Position numbers and translations under genes: made by a program. Under the pieces are notes generated by a model. The model had not been told where the DNA came from. It did not search any database and was given only the letters and a program-made list of their open reading frames with translations. Positions 24,637-32,984 of a stretch of DNA of 64,000 nucleotides are shown one piece after another (positions within the stretch are counted from its first letter, which is position 1; each line of letters starts with the position of its first letter). Source of the stretch: Streptomyces sp. D2-8 (lineage in GTDB: Bacteria; Actinomycetota; Actinomycetes; Streptomycetales; Streptomycetaceae); the NCBI RefSeq assembly GCF_023184515.1, contig NZ_JAAHBP010000001.1:806001-870000 (forward strand), written 5' to 3'.

Positions 24637-25437
24637 TCAGGGGGCCGCCGAGCAGAACTCGTTCGAGCCCTGCCAGAAGCGGTACAGCTCCTGACCGCAG
24701 TACGTCTCGAAGTCGCTGATCCCGAGGGACTTCAGGATCGTGTCGACCACGTCGAAGAACACGCCGTTCACCGCCGGCAGCCACAGCAGCGCGAACACGA
24801 ACAGCAGGCCGAACGGCGCGAACGGCTCCACCTGGCGCCGGATGCCGTACGACAGCCAGGGCTCGATCACGCCGTAGCCGTCCAGGCCCGGCACCGGCAG
24901 GAAGTTCAGCAGCGCGGCCGTCACCTGGAGCAGCGCGAGGAAGGCCAGGGCGAACCGGAAGTCGCTCGGCACGCCGTCCAGCGCGTCCAGCCAGAACGGG
25001 GCGGTGCAGACGACGGCGAACAGCACGTTCATCAGCGGTCCCGCCGCCGAGATCAGACTGTGCTTCCAGCGCCCCTGGATCCGCCCCCGCTCGATGAACA
25101 CGGCACCGCCGGGCAGCCCGATCCCGCCCATGATCACGAAGATCACCGGGAGCACGATGCTGAGCAGCGCGTGTGTGTACTTCAGCGGGTTCAGGGTCAG
25201 ATAGCCCTTCGCGCCGATCGAGATGTCGCCGCTGTGCAGGGCGGTACGCGCATGCGCGTACTCGTGGAGACACAGCGAGACGATCCACGCCGCCGTCACG
25301 AACAGGAACACGGCGACACCGGGCTGCTCGGCGAACCCGGTCCAGGTCGCCCAGCCCGTGACCGCCGTCACGGCGACGATCCCGACGAACACGGGACTGA
25401 TCCGCCGCTCGCTGTGGCGGGTGATGGCGGTGGTCAT
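24637..25437 (-). CDS. Site-2 protease family (M50) zinc metalloprotease-like membrane protein
   Basis: 266 residues from the ATG at 25437. Six hydrophobic segments; the zinc motif H-E-Y-A-H (SLCLHEYAHARTA) lies in an early TM segment and the third-ligand motif is NFLPVPGLDGYG near residue 200. Compact rhomboid-independent S2P proteins of this type (like YwhC/stage IV FB relatives) cleave within membranes; the substrate is unknown. There is no PDZ or CBS domain. The C-terminal segment ends FETYCGQELYRFWQGSNEF. Confidence 0.85.
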   Translation of the reverse strand: MTTAITRHSERRISPVFVGIVAVTAVTGWATWTGFAEQPGVAVFLFVTAAWIVSLCLHEYAHARTALHSGDISIGAKGYLTLNPLKYTHALLSIVLPVIFVIMGGIGLPGGAVFIERGRIQGRWKHSLISAAGPLMNVLFAVVCTAPFWLDALDGVPSDFRFALAFLALLQVTAALLNFLPVPGLDGYGVIEPWLSYGIRRQVEPFAPFGLLFVFALLWLPAVNGVFFDVVDTILKSLGISDFETYCGQELYRFWQGSNEFCSAAP

Positions 25438-25541
25438 GGGGCTCCCTGCACTCATCGACACGGGGTGGGACGGCCCGACGGTACCGGGCGCAGGTGAAAA
25501 ACGTCTCGCGCGGGGTGGTCGGTTCCGGGGAGGGTGGGGGC

Positions 25542-26261
25542 ATGGGGCTGTGGCACGTGTACTACGAGGACTGGCAGATGGAGTGCTGCGGCACGCCGTT
25601 CTCGGTGGGGGACGAGGTGAGCTGGCCGCTGCTGCTCCTGGACTCGGACACCGTGCTCGGCGGCGGCTGGCACGACCAGCTCACCAAGGTCGCCGGGCCG
25701 GTGGAGGACGTGGGCGGCGTGCGGATGGTGCGGGAGGAGACGGGCCTGCCGGTGGCCCTGGGGGCGGACCCGGACGCCGAGGAGGACCGGCGCCCGGAGC
25801 CGGGGGAGCGGACCCGGGCGGTCGGGCTGCTGTCCGTCGAGCGACACGGCGCCGAGTGGCCCGAGGCCGGCGGCCGGGTGCGGGCCGTACAGGTGCTGAC
25901 CCAGGCCTGGGCCGAGACCGCGCCCGGATCGCGCTCCTACGAGCCGGTGGCGGGCAAGCGCGGGCTGCGGGCGGTGGAGCGCTGCCCGCGATGGTTCACC
26001 GAGACCGAGGGGGAGCGGGCCGCTGACGGGCGGGGACGGCGCTCACGCGAGTCCGGCGTGGTGGTGACCCTGGACGTGCCGGGCACGGACTCCCGGCTCT
26101 CCCACGCCGTACGCGAGGCCCGGGGCATCCCGGAGCAGGGCGCGGAGCCCGGCGCGGAGACCCGGGGCATCGGGGCGGCGGACCTGGCGGCCCTCCTGGA
26201 GACGCTGAGCACGGCGACACCCCCGCGGCGACGGGCCCGGCGCCGCCACGCGGGTGCGTGA
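25542..26261 (+). CDS. Conserved hypothetical protein, DUF6578-like
   Basis: 239 residues from the ATG at 25542 (GGGGAGGG ribosome site). It begins MGLWHVYYEDWQMECCG and continues VGDEVSWPLLLLDSD, a pattern I associate with actinomycete DUF6578. The rest is charged and low-complexity, with VVVTLDVPGTD near residue 180 and a terminal Arg-rich tail. A cytoplasmic location is likely (no signal or TM). It is divergent from the M50 gene, 104 bp away. No function can be given. Confidence 0.6.
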   Translation: MGLWHVYYEDWQMECCGTPFSVGDEVSWPLLLLDSDTVLGGGWHDQLTKVAGPVEDVGGVRMVREETGLPVALGADPDAEEDRRPEPGERTRAVGLLSVERHGAEWPEAGGRVRAVQVLTQAWAETAPGSRSYEPVAGKRGLRAVERCPRWFTETEGERAADGRGRRSRESGVVVTLDVPGTDSRLSHAVREARGIPEQGAEPGAETRGIGAADLAALLETLSTATPPRRRARRRHAGA

Positions 26262-26565
26262 ACGGCCCCGCGATGACCCCGACACACCCACACCGACCTG
26301 GGGGCCCTGCCGTGCGGGGCCGCTGTGACCTCGGCGTCTCGCGCGGGTGGGTGAGGGGCTCAGCCGTGTCCGGCTGCTGTGACTCCGGCGGCCGGTGCCG
26401 GTCCGTGCACGGCCCCGCCCTGCCCGCGCCGCCGATGACCCCGAGGCCCCCACACCCGCACCGGACCGGCGCCACCGATGACCCAGCCCCAACACCCGCC
26501 CCTGACCGGCCCGCCGCGCCGTCAACCGCCGTGACCCGCCCCCGTACACCGGAGACAATGACCCC
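26262..26565. other. 304-bp intergenic spacer with degenerate direct repeats
   Basis: No gene is evident. The sequence atgacccc(g) recurs at 26273, 26435 and 26558, with a variant at 26478. Around the first two copies, longer segments are related (gtg(a/c)acggccccgc ... cacacccacacc/gcaccgg). The last copy overlaps the GTG start of the regulator. The segment holds the promoter of the large regulator gene. Confidence 0.45.
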
Positions 26566-29500
26566 GTGCACTACCGCATCCTCGGCACCACACAGGCGCT
26601 CCGCGCCGACGGGACGGTCGTTCCGGTCGGTGGGGCGCGGTTGCGCGCGCTGCTGACCGTGCTCGCACTGCGCGCCGGACGGACCGTGCCCGCGGGGCTG
26701 CTCGTCGACGAGGTGTGGGGCGGGCGGCCGCCCGCCGACGCGCACGGGGCGCTACAGGCACTGGTCGGGCGGTTGCGCAGGGCGCTCGGGGCGGACGCGG
26801 TCGCCTCCGTCGAGGGCGGGTACCGGCTCACGGCCGCGCCCGACGACGTCGACCTGAACCGGTTCGAGCGGCTGGCCGGCGAGGGACTGCGGGCGCTGGC
26901 CGACGGCGACCCCGCCAAGGCCGCCGTGGTCCTCGACGACGCTCTCGCCCTGTGGCGCGGCCCGGCCCTCGCCGACCTGCCCGACCGCACCGCCGAGGCG
27001 GCCCGCCGGGACACCCGCCGCCTGGACGCGCTGCGCGCCCGCCACACCGCCGCCCTCGCCCTCGGCCAGGCCGAGCAGTCCCTGCCGGAACTGACCGCCC
27101 TGTGCGACGGCCACCCCCTGGACGAGCCCCTCCAGACCCTGCGCCTGCGGGCCCTGCGGGACGCCGGCCGGGCGGCGGAGGCACTGGACGCCTACGAGGA
27201 TGTCCGGCGGCTGCTCGCCGACCGTCTCGGCGCCGACCCGGGGCCGCAACTGCGTTCCCTGCACGCGGAGTTGCTCCGCCTCGGGGACATGCCCGCAGGC
27301 GCGCCCGCCGCCGGGGGGCCGGGCGGATCCGCCGGCAACCTCCGCGCCCGCCTCACCTCGTTCATCGGCCGGGAAACCGACATCGAGACCCTCCGCGGGG
27401 ATCTCGCGGCGGCCCGGCTGGTCACCCTGCTCGGCCCCGGCGGCGCCGGGAAGACCCGCCTGTCGCAGGAGGCCGCCGAGACCGTGCGCGAGGCCATGAC
27501 CGGCGGTGTGTGGCTCGCCGAACTCGCCCCCGTCGACGACCCCGACGCCGTACCGGAGGCCGTGCTCACCGCCGTCGGCGCCCGCGAGACCGTGCTGTAC
27601 GGAGCCGGCGCCGAAGGCATCCGCGCCGCCGTCGCGGACCGGCTGGACGACCCCGTCGAGCGGCTCGCCGAGCACTGCTCCCGGCCCCGCATGCTGCTGA
27701 TCCTCGACAACTGCGAGCACGTCGCCGACGCCGCCGCCCGGCTCACCGAGGAGCTGCTGGCGCGCTGCCCGGACCTCACCGTCCTGGCCACCAGCCGGGA
27801 ACCCCTCGGCGTGCCCGGGGAGTTGCTGCGCCCGGTGGAGCCGCTGCCCGAGCCGGTCGCGCTGCGGCTGCTGGCCGACCGGGGCGCGGCGGCCCGGCCC
27901 GGCTTCCGGATCGAGGACGATCCCGGGGCGTGCGCGGAGATCTGCCGGCGCCTCGACGGCCTGCCGCTGGCCATCGAACTGGCCGCAGCCCGGCTGCGGA
28001 TGCTCACACCCCGCCAGATCGCCGACCGGCTCGACGACCGCTTCCGTCTCCTCACCTCCGGCAGCCGCACCGTCCTGCCCCGCCAGCAGACCCTCAGAGC
28101 CGTCGTCGACTGGTCCTGGGACCTCCTCGACGAGGACGAGCGGGAGGTCCTGCGCCAGCTGTCGGTCTTCTCCGGCGGCTGCGACCTGCCCGCCGCCGAG
28201 GCGGTGTGCGGGCCGGCCGCCCTGGAGACGCTCGGCTCGCTCGTCGACCGCTCCCTGGTGGTGGCCGCCCCGCCCGGTGAGCCGGCCGACGGGGAGATGC
28301 GCTACCGGCTCCTGGAGACCGTCGCCGAGTACGCCGGTGAACGGCTGGACGAGTCCGGGCGGCGCGCCGACGCCGAGCGCGCCCATCTGACGTACTTCCG
28401 TGAACTCGCCCGCACCACCGATCCGTTGCTGCGCGGTCCGGACCAGCTCTCCGCCATCCACCGGCTGGAGCGCGAGTACGAGAACCTGCGCACCGCGCTG
28501 CGCCACGCCGTCGCCCTGCGCGACGAGCAGGAGGCGCTGTGCCTGGCGCTGTCCCTCGTCTGGTACTGGCAGATGCGCGACCTGCGCAGCGAGGCGCGCA
28601 ACTGGTACCGCGACGTCATCGCGCTCGGCCCCGACCCCTTCACCGAACCCGTCCGCCCCGCCACCGCGGTGTGGCAGCGCTGCACCGACGCCCCGCCCCC
28701 GATGACCGGCGAGGTCCTCGCCGAGGCCCGGCGCGGCATCCACCTCGCCCATCTCGCGTGCATGGACACCGAACTGGATGCCTGGCAGAACCCGCGGTCC
28801 CAGCGGAAGCTGCGCACCATCGCCCGGACCTACGAGCCCGGTCTGCCGCAGAACTGCCGGCTCCCCGGCCTGTTCTGGTTCTTCGCCGTGATGCTGACCG
28901 GCGACATGGACCGGCTGCGCGTCATCATCGACGCCTCCGTCCAGACCTGCCGGCAGACCCCCGGCTTCGACTGGGAGCTGGCCTCCGGCCTCCAGATGCG
29001 GGCCAACTTCCTCGCCAACCGCACCGACTGGGCGGGCGACGCCGCCCGGGACGCCGACGAGTCGCTGGAGATCTACCGGCGTCTCGGTGACGCCTGGGGC
29101 ATCGCCGAGGCCCTCTCCGCCCGCGCCGAGGCCCACGAACGCAAGGGTGACCACGCCCGGGCCGCCGCCGAATACGAGGCGGCCATCTCCCACGCCGAGC
29201 AGCTCGGTGCCCGCGCCCAGGCAGCCGTCCTCGCCGCCCGGCTCGGCAGCGCGCTGCTGGAGGCCGGCGAGGGCGAACGCGGCGAGCGGCTGCTGCGCGA
29301 GGTGATCGCCCAGCGCGAGGATTCGCACAGCGAGGCGATGCCCGCGGCCCGGCTGTTCCTCGCCGGCCGGCTCGGCATGACGGGCCGCGTCGCCGAGGCC
29401 CGCGAGCAACTGCGGCGGCTGCGCCAGGACTTCCGTATCGCCCACTTCATCGTCTTCGACGCCTTCATCCTCGGCACGGAGGCCTGGCTGGACGCCGAGG

Positions 29501-29844
29501 AGGAGCGCTACGACGACTGCCTGGACCGCATCCGCAAGGCGCTGGAGCGCGCCGCCGACCCGCTGTCCGAGGCTGTCGCGCCCCATATGCGCTCGGGGTA
29601 CCTGCTCATCGGCGCCGGGGCCCTGGCCGCCCTCGACAGGGGTCGGCGCGCCGTCGACGCGGCCCGTTGCCTGGGTGCGTTCGACGCCCTGCTGCCGGTC
29701 GGCCACGTCGCCCGGATGCAGGAGCGCGCGACCCGTGAGCAGGCGGTGCGGCGGGCCCGGGCGCAACTCGGCGACGCGGCGTACGAGGCCGCGTACGCCG
29801 CGGGCGGCGGACTCTCCCTCGAGGAGGCCGCCGCCCTCTTCTGA
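26566..29844 (+). CDS. BTAD/NB-ARC/TPR transcriptional regulator (AfsR/SARP-like, large type)
   Basis: 1092 residues from a GTG at 26566. An N-terminal OmpR-like winged helix (about 1-95: LRALLTVLALRAGRTVPAGLLVDEVWGG, then a DNA-contact helix ALQALVGRLRRAL) is followed by a bacterial transcriptional activator (BTAD) domain (about 96-240, RFERLAGEGLRAL, DEPLQTLRLRALRDAGRAAEALDAYE). The STAND ATPase has the P-loop GPGGAGKTRL at about 289-298, Walker B LLILDNCEH near 380 and a TSREPLG sensor near 407. C-terminal helical TPR-like repeats run to the end. This layout is typical of activators of secondary metabolism or adjacent transport genes. The convergent ABC exporter at 29864 is the nearest candidate target. 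Confidence 0.88.
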   Translation: MHYRILGTTQALRADGTVVPVGGARLRALLTVLALRAGRTVPAGLLVDEVWGGRPPADAHGALQALVGRLRRALGADAVASVEGGYRLTAAPDDVDLNRFERLAGEGLRALADGDPAKAAVVLDDALALWRGPALADLPDRTAEAARRDTRRLDALRARHTAALALGQAEQSLPELTALCDGHPLDEPLQTLRLRALRDAGRAAEALDAYEDVRRLLADRLGADPGPQLRSLHAELLRLGDMPAGAPAAGGPGGSAGNLRARLTSFIGRETDIETLRGDLAAARLVTLLGPGGAGKTRLSQEAAETVREAMTGGVWLAELAPVDDPDAVPEAVLTAVGARETVLYGAGAEGIRAAVADRLDDPVERLAEHCSRPRMLLILDNCEHVADAAARLTEELLARCPDLTVLATSREPLGVPGELLRPVEPLPEPVALRLLADRGAAARPGFRIEDDPGACAEICRRLDGLPLAIELAAARLRMLTPRQIADRLDDRFRLLTSGSRTVLPRQQTLRAVVDWSWDLLDEDEREVLRQLSVFSGGCDLPAAEAVCGPAALETLGSLVDRSLVVAAPPGEPADGEMRYRLLETVAEYAGERLDESGRRADAERAHLTYFRELARTTDPLLRGPDQLSAIHRLEREYENLRTALRHAVALRDEQEALCLALSLVWYWQMRDLRSEARNWYRDVIALGPDPFTEPVRPATAVWQRCTDAPPPMTGEVLAEARRGIHLAHLACMDTELDAWQNPRSQRKLRTIARTYEPGLPQNCRLPGLFWFFAVMLTGDMDRLRVIIDASVQTCRQTPGFDWELASGLQMRANFLANRTDWAGDAARDADESLEIYRRLGDAWGIAEALSARAEAHERKGDHARAAAEYEAAISHAEQLGARAQAAVLAARLGSALLEAGEGERGERLLREVIAQREDSHSEAMPAARLFLAGRLGMTGRVAEAREQLRRLRQDFRIAHFIVFDAFILGTEAWLDAEEERYDDCLDRIRKALERAADPLSEAVAPHMRSGYLLIGAGALAALDRGRRAVDAARCLGAFDALLPVGHVARMQERATREQAVRRARAQLGDAAYEAAYAAGGGLSLEEAAALF

Positions 29845-29863
29845 CGCGGACCGGGCGCGTGGG

Positions 29864-30679
29864 TCAGCTCTTGGTGCGGAACTTGTGGATCGCCACGGGC
29901 GCCATCACGGCCGTGATCGCCACCGACCAGCCGAGCGTCACCCACAGGTCGTGCGCGACCGGCCCGCCCACCATCAGGCCGCGCGCGGCGTCCGCGAGCG
30001 TGGACAGCGGGTTGTAGTCGGTGAAGGCCTGGAGCCAGCCCGGCATCGACGTGGTCGGCGCGAAGATCGACGAGCCGAACTGCAGCGGGAACAGCACCAG
30101 GAAGCCCATCGCCTGTACGGACTGCGCGCTCTTCATGATCACGCCCAGGGTGAGGAACACCCACATGATCGACGAGGCGAACGCGGTGGACAGGGCCACG
30201 GCCGCGAACAGCCCGGGCCAGTTGGTGATGTCGAAACCGACCGCCACGGAGACGATCATCAGCACGGCGGTCGCGAACAGCATCCGCAGCAGCTCCACCG
30301 AGATCTTCGCGAACAGCACCGAGCCGCGCCCGATGGGCAGGGACCGGAAGCGGTCCATGACACCGGAGTTGAAGTCCTGGCTGAAGCCGGTGCCGACGCC
30401 CTGGGACAGCGTCATGCTCATCATCGCGATCATGCCGGGGATCACGTACTGCACATATTGATCCTGCCCGCCGCCCAGCGCCTGACCGATCGAGCCGCCG
30501 AACACGAACACGAACAGCAGGGTGAAGATGACCGGCATCAGCAGCGCGTCGGCCATCGACTCCGGGTCCTGGCGGATCCACAGCAGGTTGCGGCGGACGA
30601 GGGCACTGGTGTGCCGCAGGTGCCCGCGCAGCGAGATGCGGGCGTCCACCTTGGCGTCGTCGACGGTCACGGCGCTCAT
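29864..30679 (-). CDS. ABC-2 type exporter permease (DrrB-like)
   Basis: 271 residues with six hydrophobic segments (about 40-60, 75-97, 120-145, 155-175, 190-210, 245-262). The conserved ABC-2 block MDRFRSLPIGRGSVLFAKISVELLRML precedes the later TM helices. It partners the ATPase encoded directly upstream: their genes overlap by four bases (ATGA). DrrAB-type pairs export drugs or lipids. The substrate is unknown. Confidence 0.9.
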   Translation of the reverse strand: MSAVTVDDAKVDARISLRGHLRHTSALVRRNLLWIRQDPESMADALLMPVIFTLLFVFVFGGSIGQALGGGQDQYVQYVIPGMIAMMSMTLSQGVGTGFSQDFNSGVMDRFRSLPIGRGSVLFAKISVELLRMLFATAVLMIVSVAVGFDITNWPGLFAAVALSTAFASSIMWVFLTLGVIMKSAQSVQAMGFLVLFPLQFGSSIFAPTTSMPGWLQAFTDYNPLSTLADAARGLMVGGPVAHDLWVTLGWSVAITAVMAPVAIHKFRTKS

Positions 30680-31695
30680 ACGGCGGCCTCCTGAAGGTCC
30701 TCGGCGGGCGCGGTGTCCTGCGGGGCACTGGCACGGTGGCCGGTGAGGGACAGGAACACCTCGTCCAGGCTGGGCAGTTCGGTGCTGACGGCGGCGAGCG
30801 TGATGCCGCGGCTCGTGACGGCGCCCACGACGGCGGTCAGTTGCTCGTCGCTGAGGATCGGGACGAGGAGGGTGCCGGAGTCGGTGTCCACGGTGGTGGT
30901 CGCGAGCCCGGTGATGCCGAGATCGTCCAGGTACCCGGCGAGCGGCCGCAGGTGCAGGGCGTCGGCCGGCCGGATCCGCAGGGTCCGCCCGCCGACCTTG
31001 GCCTTGAGCTCCTCGATGCCCCCGCCCGCGACGACCTTGCCCTTGTCCACGACCGTCAGCTCGGAGGCGAGCTGCTCGGCCTCCTCCATGTACTGCGTGG
31101 TCAGCAGCACGGTCACACCGCCGCCGACCATGGCCTTCACCTCGTCCCACACCTCGTTGCGGGTGCGCGGGTCGAGCCCGGTGGTCGGTTCGTCGAGGAA
31201 GAGGACGGCGGGCCGGCCGATCATCGAGGCGGCCAGGTCGAGCCGCCGCCGCATACCGCCGGAGTAGGTGCTCGCGGGCCGCTTGGCGGCGTCGGTCAGC
31301 GAGAACCGCTCCAGCAGTTCGTCGGCTCGCGCGCGTGCCTGCTTGCGGGGCAGGTCGAGCAGCCGGCCGATCATGTACAGGTTCTCCCAGCCGGGCAGCT
31401 TCTCGTCGACGGAGGCGTACTGCCCGGTGAGCCCTATCACCCGCCGCAGCTGCCGAGGCTGCCGTACGACGTCGTACCCGGCCACCGTCGCCTGCCCCGA
31501 GTCGGGCGTGAGCAGCGTGGACAGGATCCGCACGAGGGTGGTCTTCCCGGCCCCGTTCGGCCCGAGCACCCCCATCACGGTGCCCTCCCGCACCTCCAGG
31601 TCGACCCCGTCCAGAGCCTTGGTCTCCCCGTAGTGCTTCACCAGCCCCCGCACGGTCACAGCGGCGCCGCCGGTTCGTGTGTCGATTCGCGTCAT
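30676..31695 (-). CDS. ABC exporter ATP-binding protein (DrrA family)
   Basis: 339 residues from the ATG at 31695 (MTRIDTRTGGAAVTVRGL). Walker A is LGPNGAGKTTL, the signature is YSGGMRRRLDLAAS and Walker B is LFLDEPTTGLDP, with the D-loop and the switch His replaced by Gln in TTQYMEEAEQ, as usual in DrrA proteins. The C-terminal 100 residues form the DrrA-type extension (EELKAKVGGRTLRI ... LPSLDEVFLSLTGH). It is a cytoplasmic ATPase that powers the permease encoded 4 bp overlapping downstream. Confidence 0.92.
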   Translation of the reverse strand: MTRIDTRTGGAAVTVRGLVKHYGETKALDGVDLEVREGTVMGVLGPNGAGKTTLVRILSTLLTPDSGQATVAGYDVVRQPRQLRRVIGLTGQYASVDEKLPGWENLYMIGRLLDLPRKQARARADELLERFSLTDAAKRPASTYSGGMRRRLDLAASMIGRPAVLFLDEPTTGLDPRTRNEVWDEVKAMVGGGVTVLLTTQYMEEAEQLASELTVVDKGKVVAGGGIEELKAKVGGRTLRIRPADALHLRPLAGYLDDLGITGLATTTVDTDSGTLLVPILSDEQLTAVVGAVTSRGITLAAVSTELPSLDEVFLSLTGHRASAPQDTAPAEDLQEAAV

Positions 31696-31838
31696 GGGAC
31701 AGACCGTCTCAGGGCCCACCGACAAAACACCGACAAGCCGCCGACACCCCACCGACGGCCACCGCGACCCTCACATTGAGCAACCACGACGGCGACCGGC
31801 CACCTCCGCGAGAGCGGCGCCGGTTCAGGCGCAAAAGG

Positions 31839-31877
31839 GGACAGCCCGTCGACTGGGGGAAGGTCGACGGGCTGTCC
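31839..31877. terminator. Terminator of panB, perfect 15-bp stem
   Basis: ggacagcccgtcgac and gtcgacgggctgtcc pair perfectly with a 9-nt loop, 17 bp past the panB stop codon on the minus strand; an A-run (caaaa, T-run in the transcript) follows. Confidence 0.85.
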
Positions 31878-31894
31878 GTGGTGCCGCTGTGGCT

Positions 31895-32770
31895 CTAGTG
31901 GACGGAGTTCTCCTCCTGCGGGAACGTTCCGCCGACGACATCCTCCGCGAACGCCTTCGCCGCGTTCCCCATGACCTCACGCAGGTTCGCGTACTGCTTC
32001 ACGAACTTCGGCACCCGCCCGCCGGTCAGACCCAGCATGTCGGTCCACACCAGCACCTGCGCGTCGGTCTCGGGGCCCGCCCCGATCCCGACGGTCGGGA
32101 TGTGCAGCACCCGCGTCACCTCGGCGGCCAGCTCCGCCGGAACCAGCTCCAGCACCACCGCGAACGCCCCCGCGTCCTGCACGGCCTTCGCGTCCCGCAG
32201 CAGCTGCTGGGCCGCCTCCTCGCCCCGCCCCTGTACGCGGTAGCCCATCGCGTTGACCGACTGCGGGGTCAGTCCGATGTGCGCCATGACCGGGATGCCG
32301 GACTCGACGAGCAGCCGGATCTGTTCGTGCGACCGCTCGCCTCCCTCCAGCTTCACGGCCTGCACGCCCGCCTCTTTCACCAGCCGGGTCGCCGAGCGCA
32401 GCGCCTGCACCGGACCCTCCTGGTAGGAGCCGAAGGGCAGGTCGCCGACGATCAGGGCACGCGAGGTGCCCCGTACCACCGCCGCCGACAGCATCGTCAT
32501 CTCGTCGAGGGTGACGGGCACGGTCGTCTCGTACCCCAGGTGGCAGTTGCCCGCCGAGTCGCCGACGAGCATCACCGGGATCCCGGCCTCGTCGAAGACG
32601 GACGCGGTCATCGCGTCGTACGCGGTGAGCATCGGCCACTTCTCGCCGCGCTCCTTGGCGGCGGCGATGTCGCGCACGGTGATACGGCGGGTGCCCTTGC
32701 CCCCGTACAGCGCCTTGCCGCTGTCGGAGGGCTTCGCCTGAGCAGTCTGGGCAGCCGGAAGCTGCGTCAT
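31895..32770 (-). CDS. panB: 3-methyl-2-oxobutanoate hydroxymethyltransferase (PanB)
   Basis: 291 residues. It transfers a hydroxymethyl group from 5,10-methylene-tetrahydrofolate to alpha-ketoisovalerate, giving ketopantoate for pantothenate/CoA synthesis. Conserved blocks: MLTAYDAMTASVFDEAGIPVMLVGDS (Asp ligands to Mg2+), DLPFGSY, AVKLEGGERS, IPVMAHIGLTPQS and the catalytic Glu region VLELVP, then PTVGIGAGPETDAQVLVWTDMLGL. An N-terminal extension of about 25 residues precedes the barrel, usual for actinomycetes. The gene is monocistronic with a strong terminator; the other pan genes are not nearby. Confidence 0.95.
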   Translation of the reverse strand: MTQLPAAQTAQAKPSDSGKALYGGKGTRRITVRDIAAAKERGEKWPMLTAYDAMTASVFDEAGIPVMLVGDSAGNCHLGYETTVPVTLDEMTMLSAAVVRGTSRALIVGDLPFGSYQEGPVQALRSATRLVKEAGVQAVKLEGGERSHEQIRLLVESGIPVMAHIGLTPQSVNAMGYRVQGRGEEAAQQLLRDAKAVQDAGAFAVVLELVPAELAAEVTRVLHIPTVGIGAGPETDAQVLVWTDMLGLTGGRVPKFVKQYANLREVMGNAAKAFAEDVVGGTFPQEENSVH

Positions 32771-32941
32771 TACACGGCTCCTAACACGTCATCTCGAGGC
32801 GCCCTGACGGCGTCCCCGGACCACGTCCATGGTGGCACCTCGTGCCACCGAGGGCTAGAGGAGCCCCTGGGGAGCCCCTGTGAGTTCCGCCCGGGAGCCC
32901 GCGAGCGGAAAGTTGCGTAAGATCCCGGTAAGAGAATTCCA

Positions 32942-32960
32942 ATACGAGACGGTCTCGTAT
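32942..32960. promoter_or_regulatory. 19-bp palindromic operator before the MFS/TetR operon
   Basis: atacgagacggtctcgtat is a perfect 9-1-9 palindrome 24 bp upstream of the MFS start codon and within the likely promoter. The TetR gene at the end of the operon is the obvious candidate repressor. The core cgagac is shared with the palindromes before the other tetR gene at 12297. Confidence 0.7.
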
Positions 32961-32984
32961 CGAAATGGTTCTAGGGTTGCGTGC

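Noticed and set aside
29864..31150. Long alternative reading of the exporter permease fused to upstream sequence
   Set aside because: The permease homology begins at the ATG at 30679, which overlaps the ATPase stop by four bases; the longer frame only mirrors the ATPase gene in another frame.
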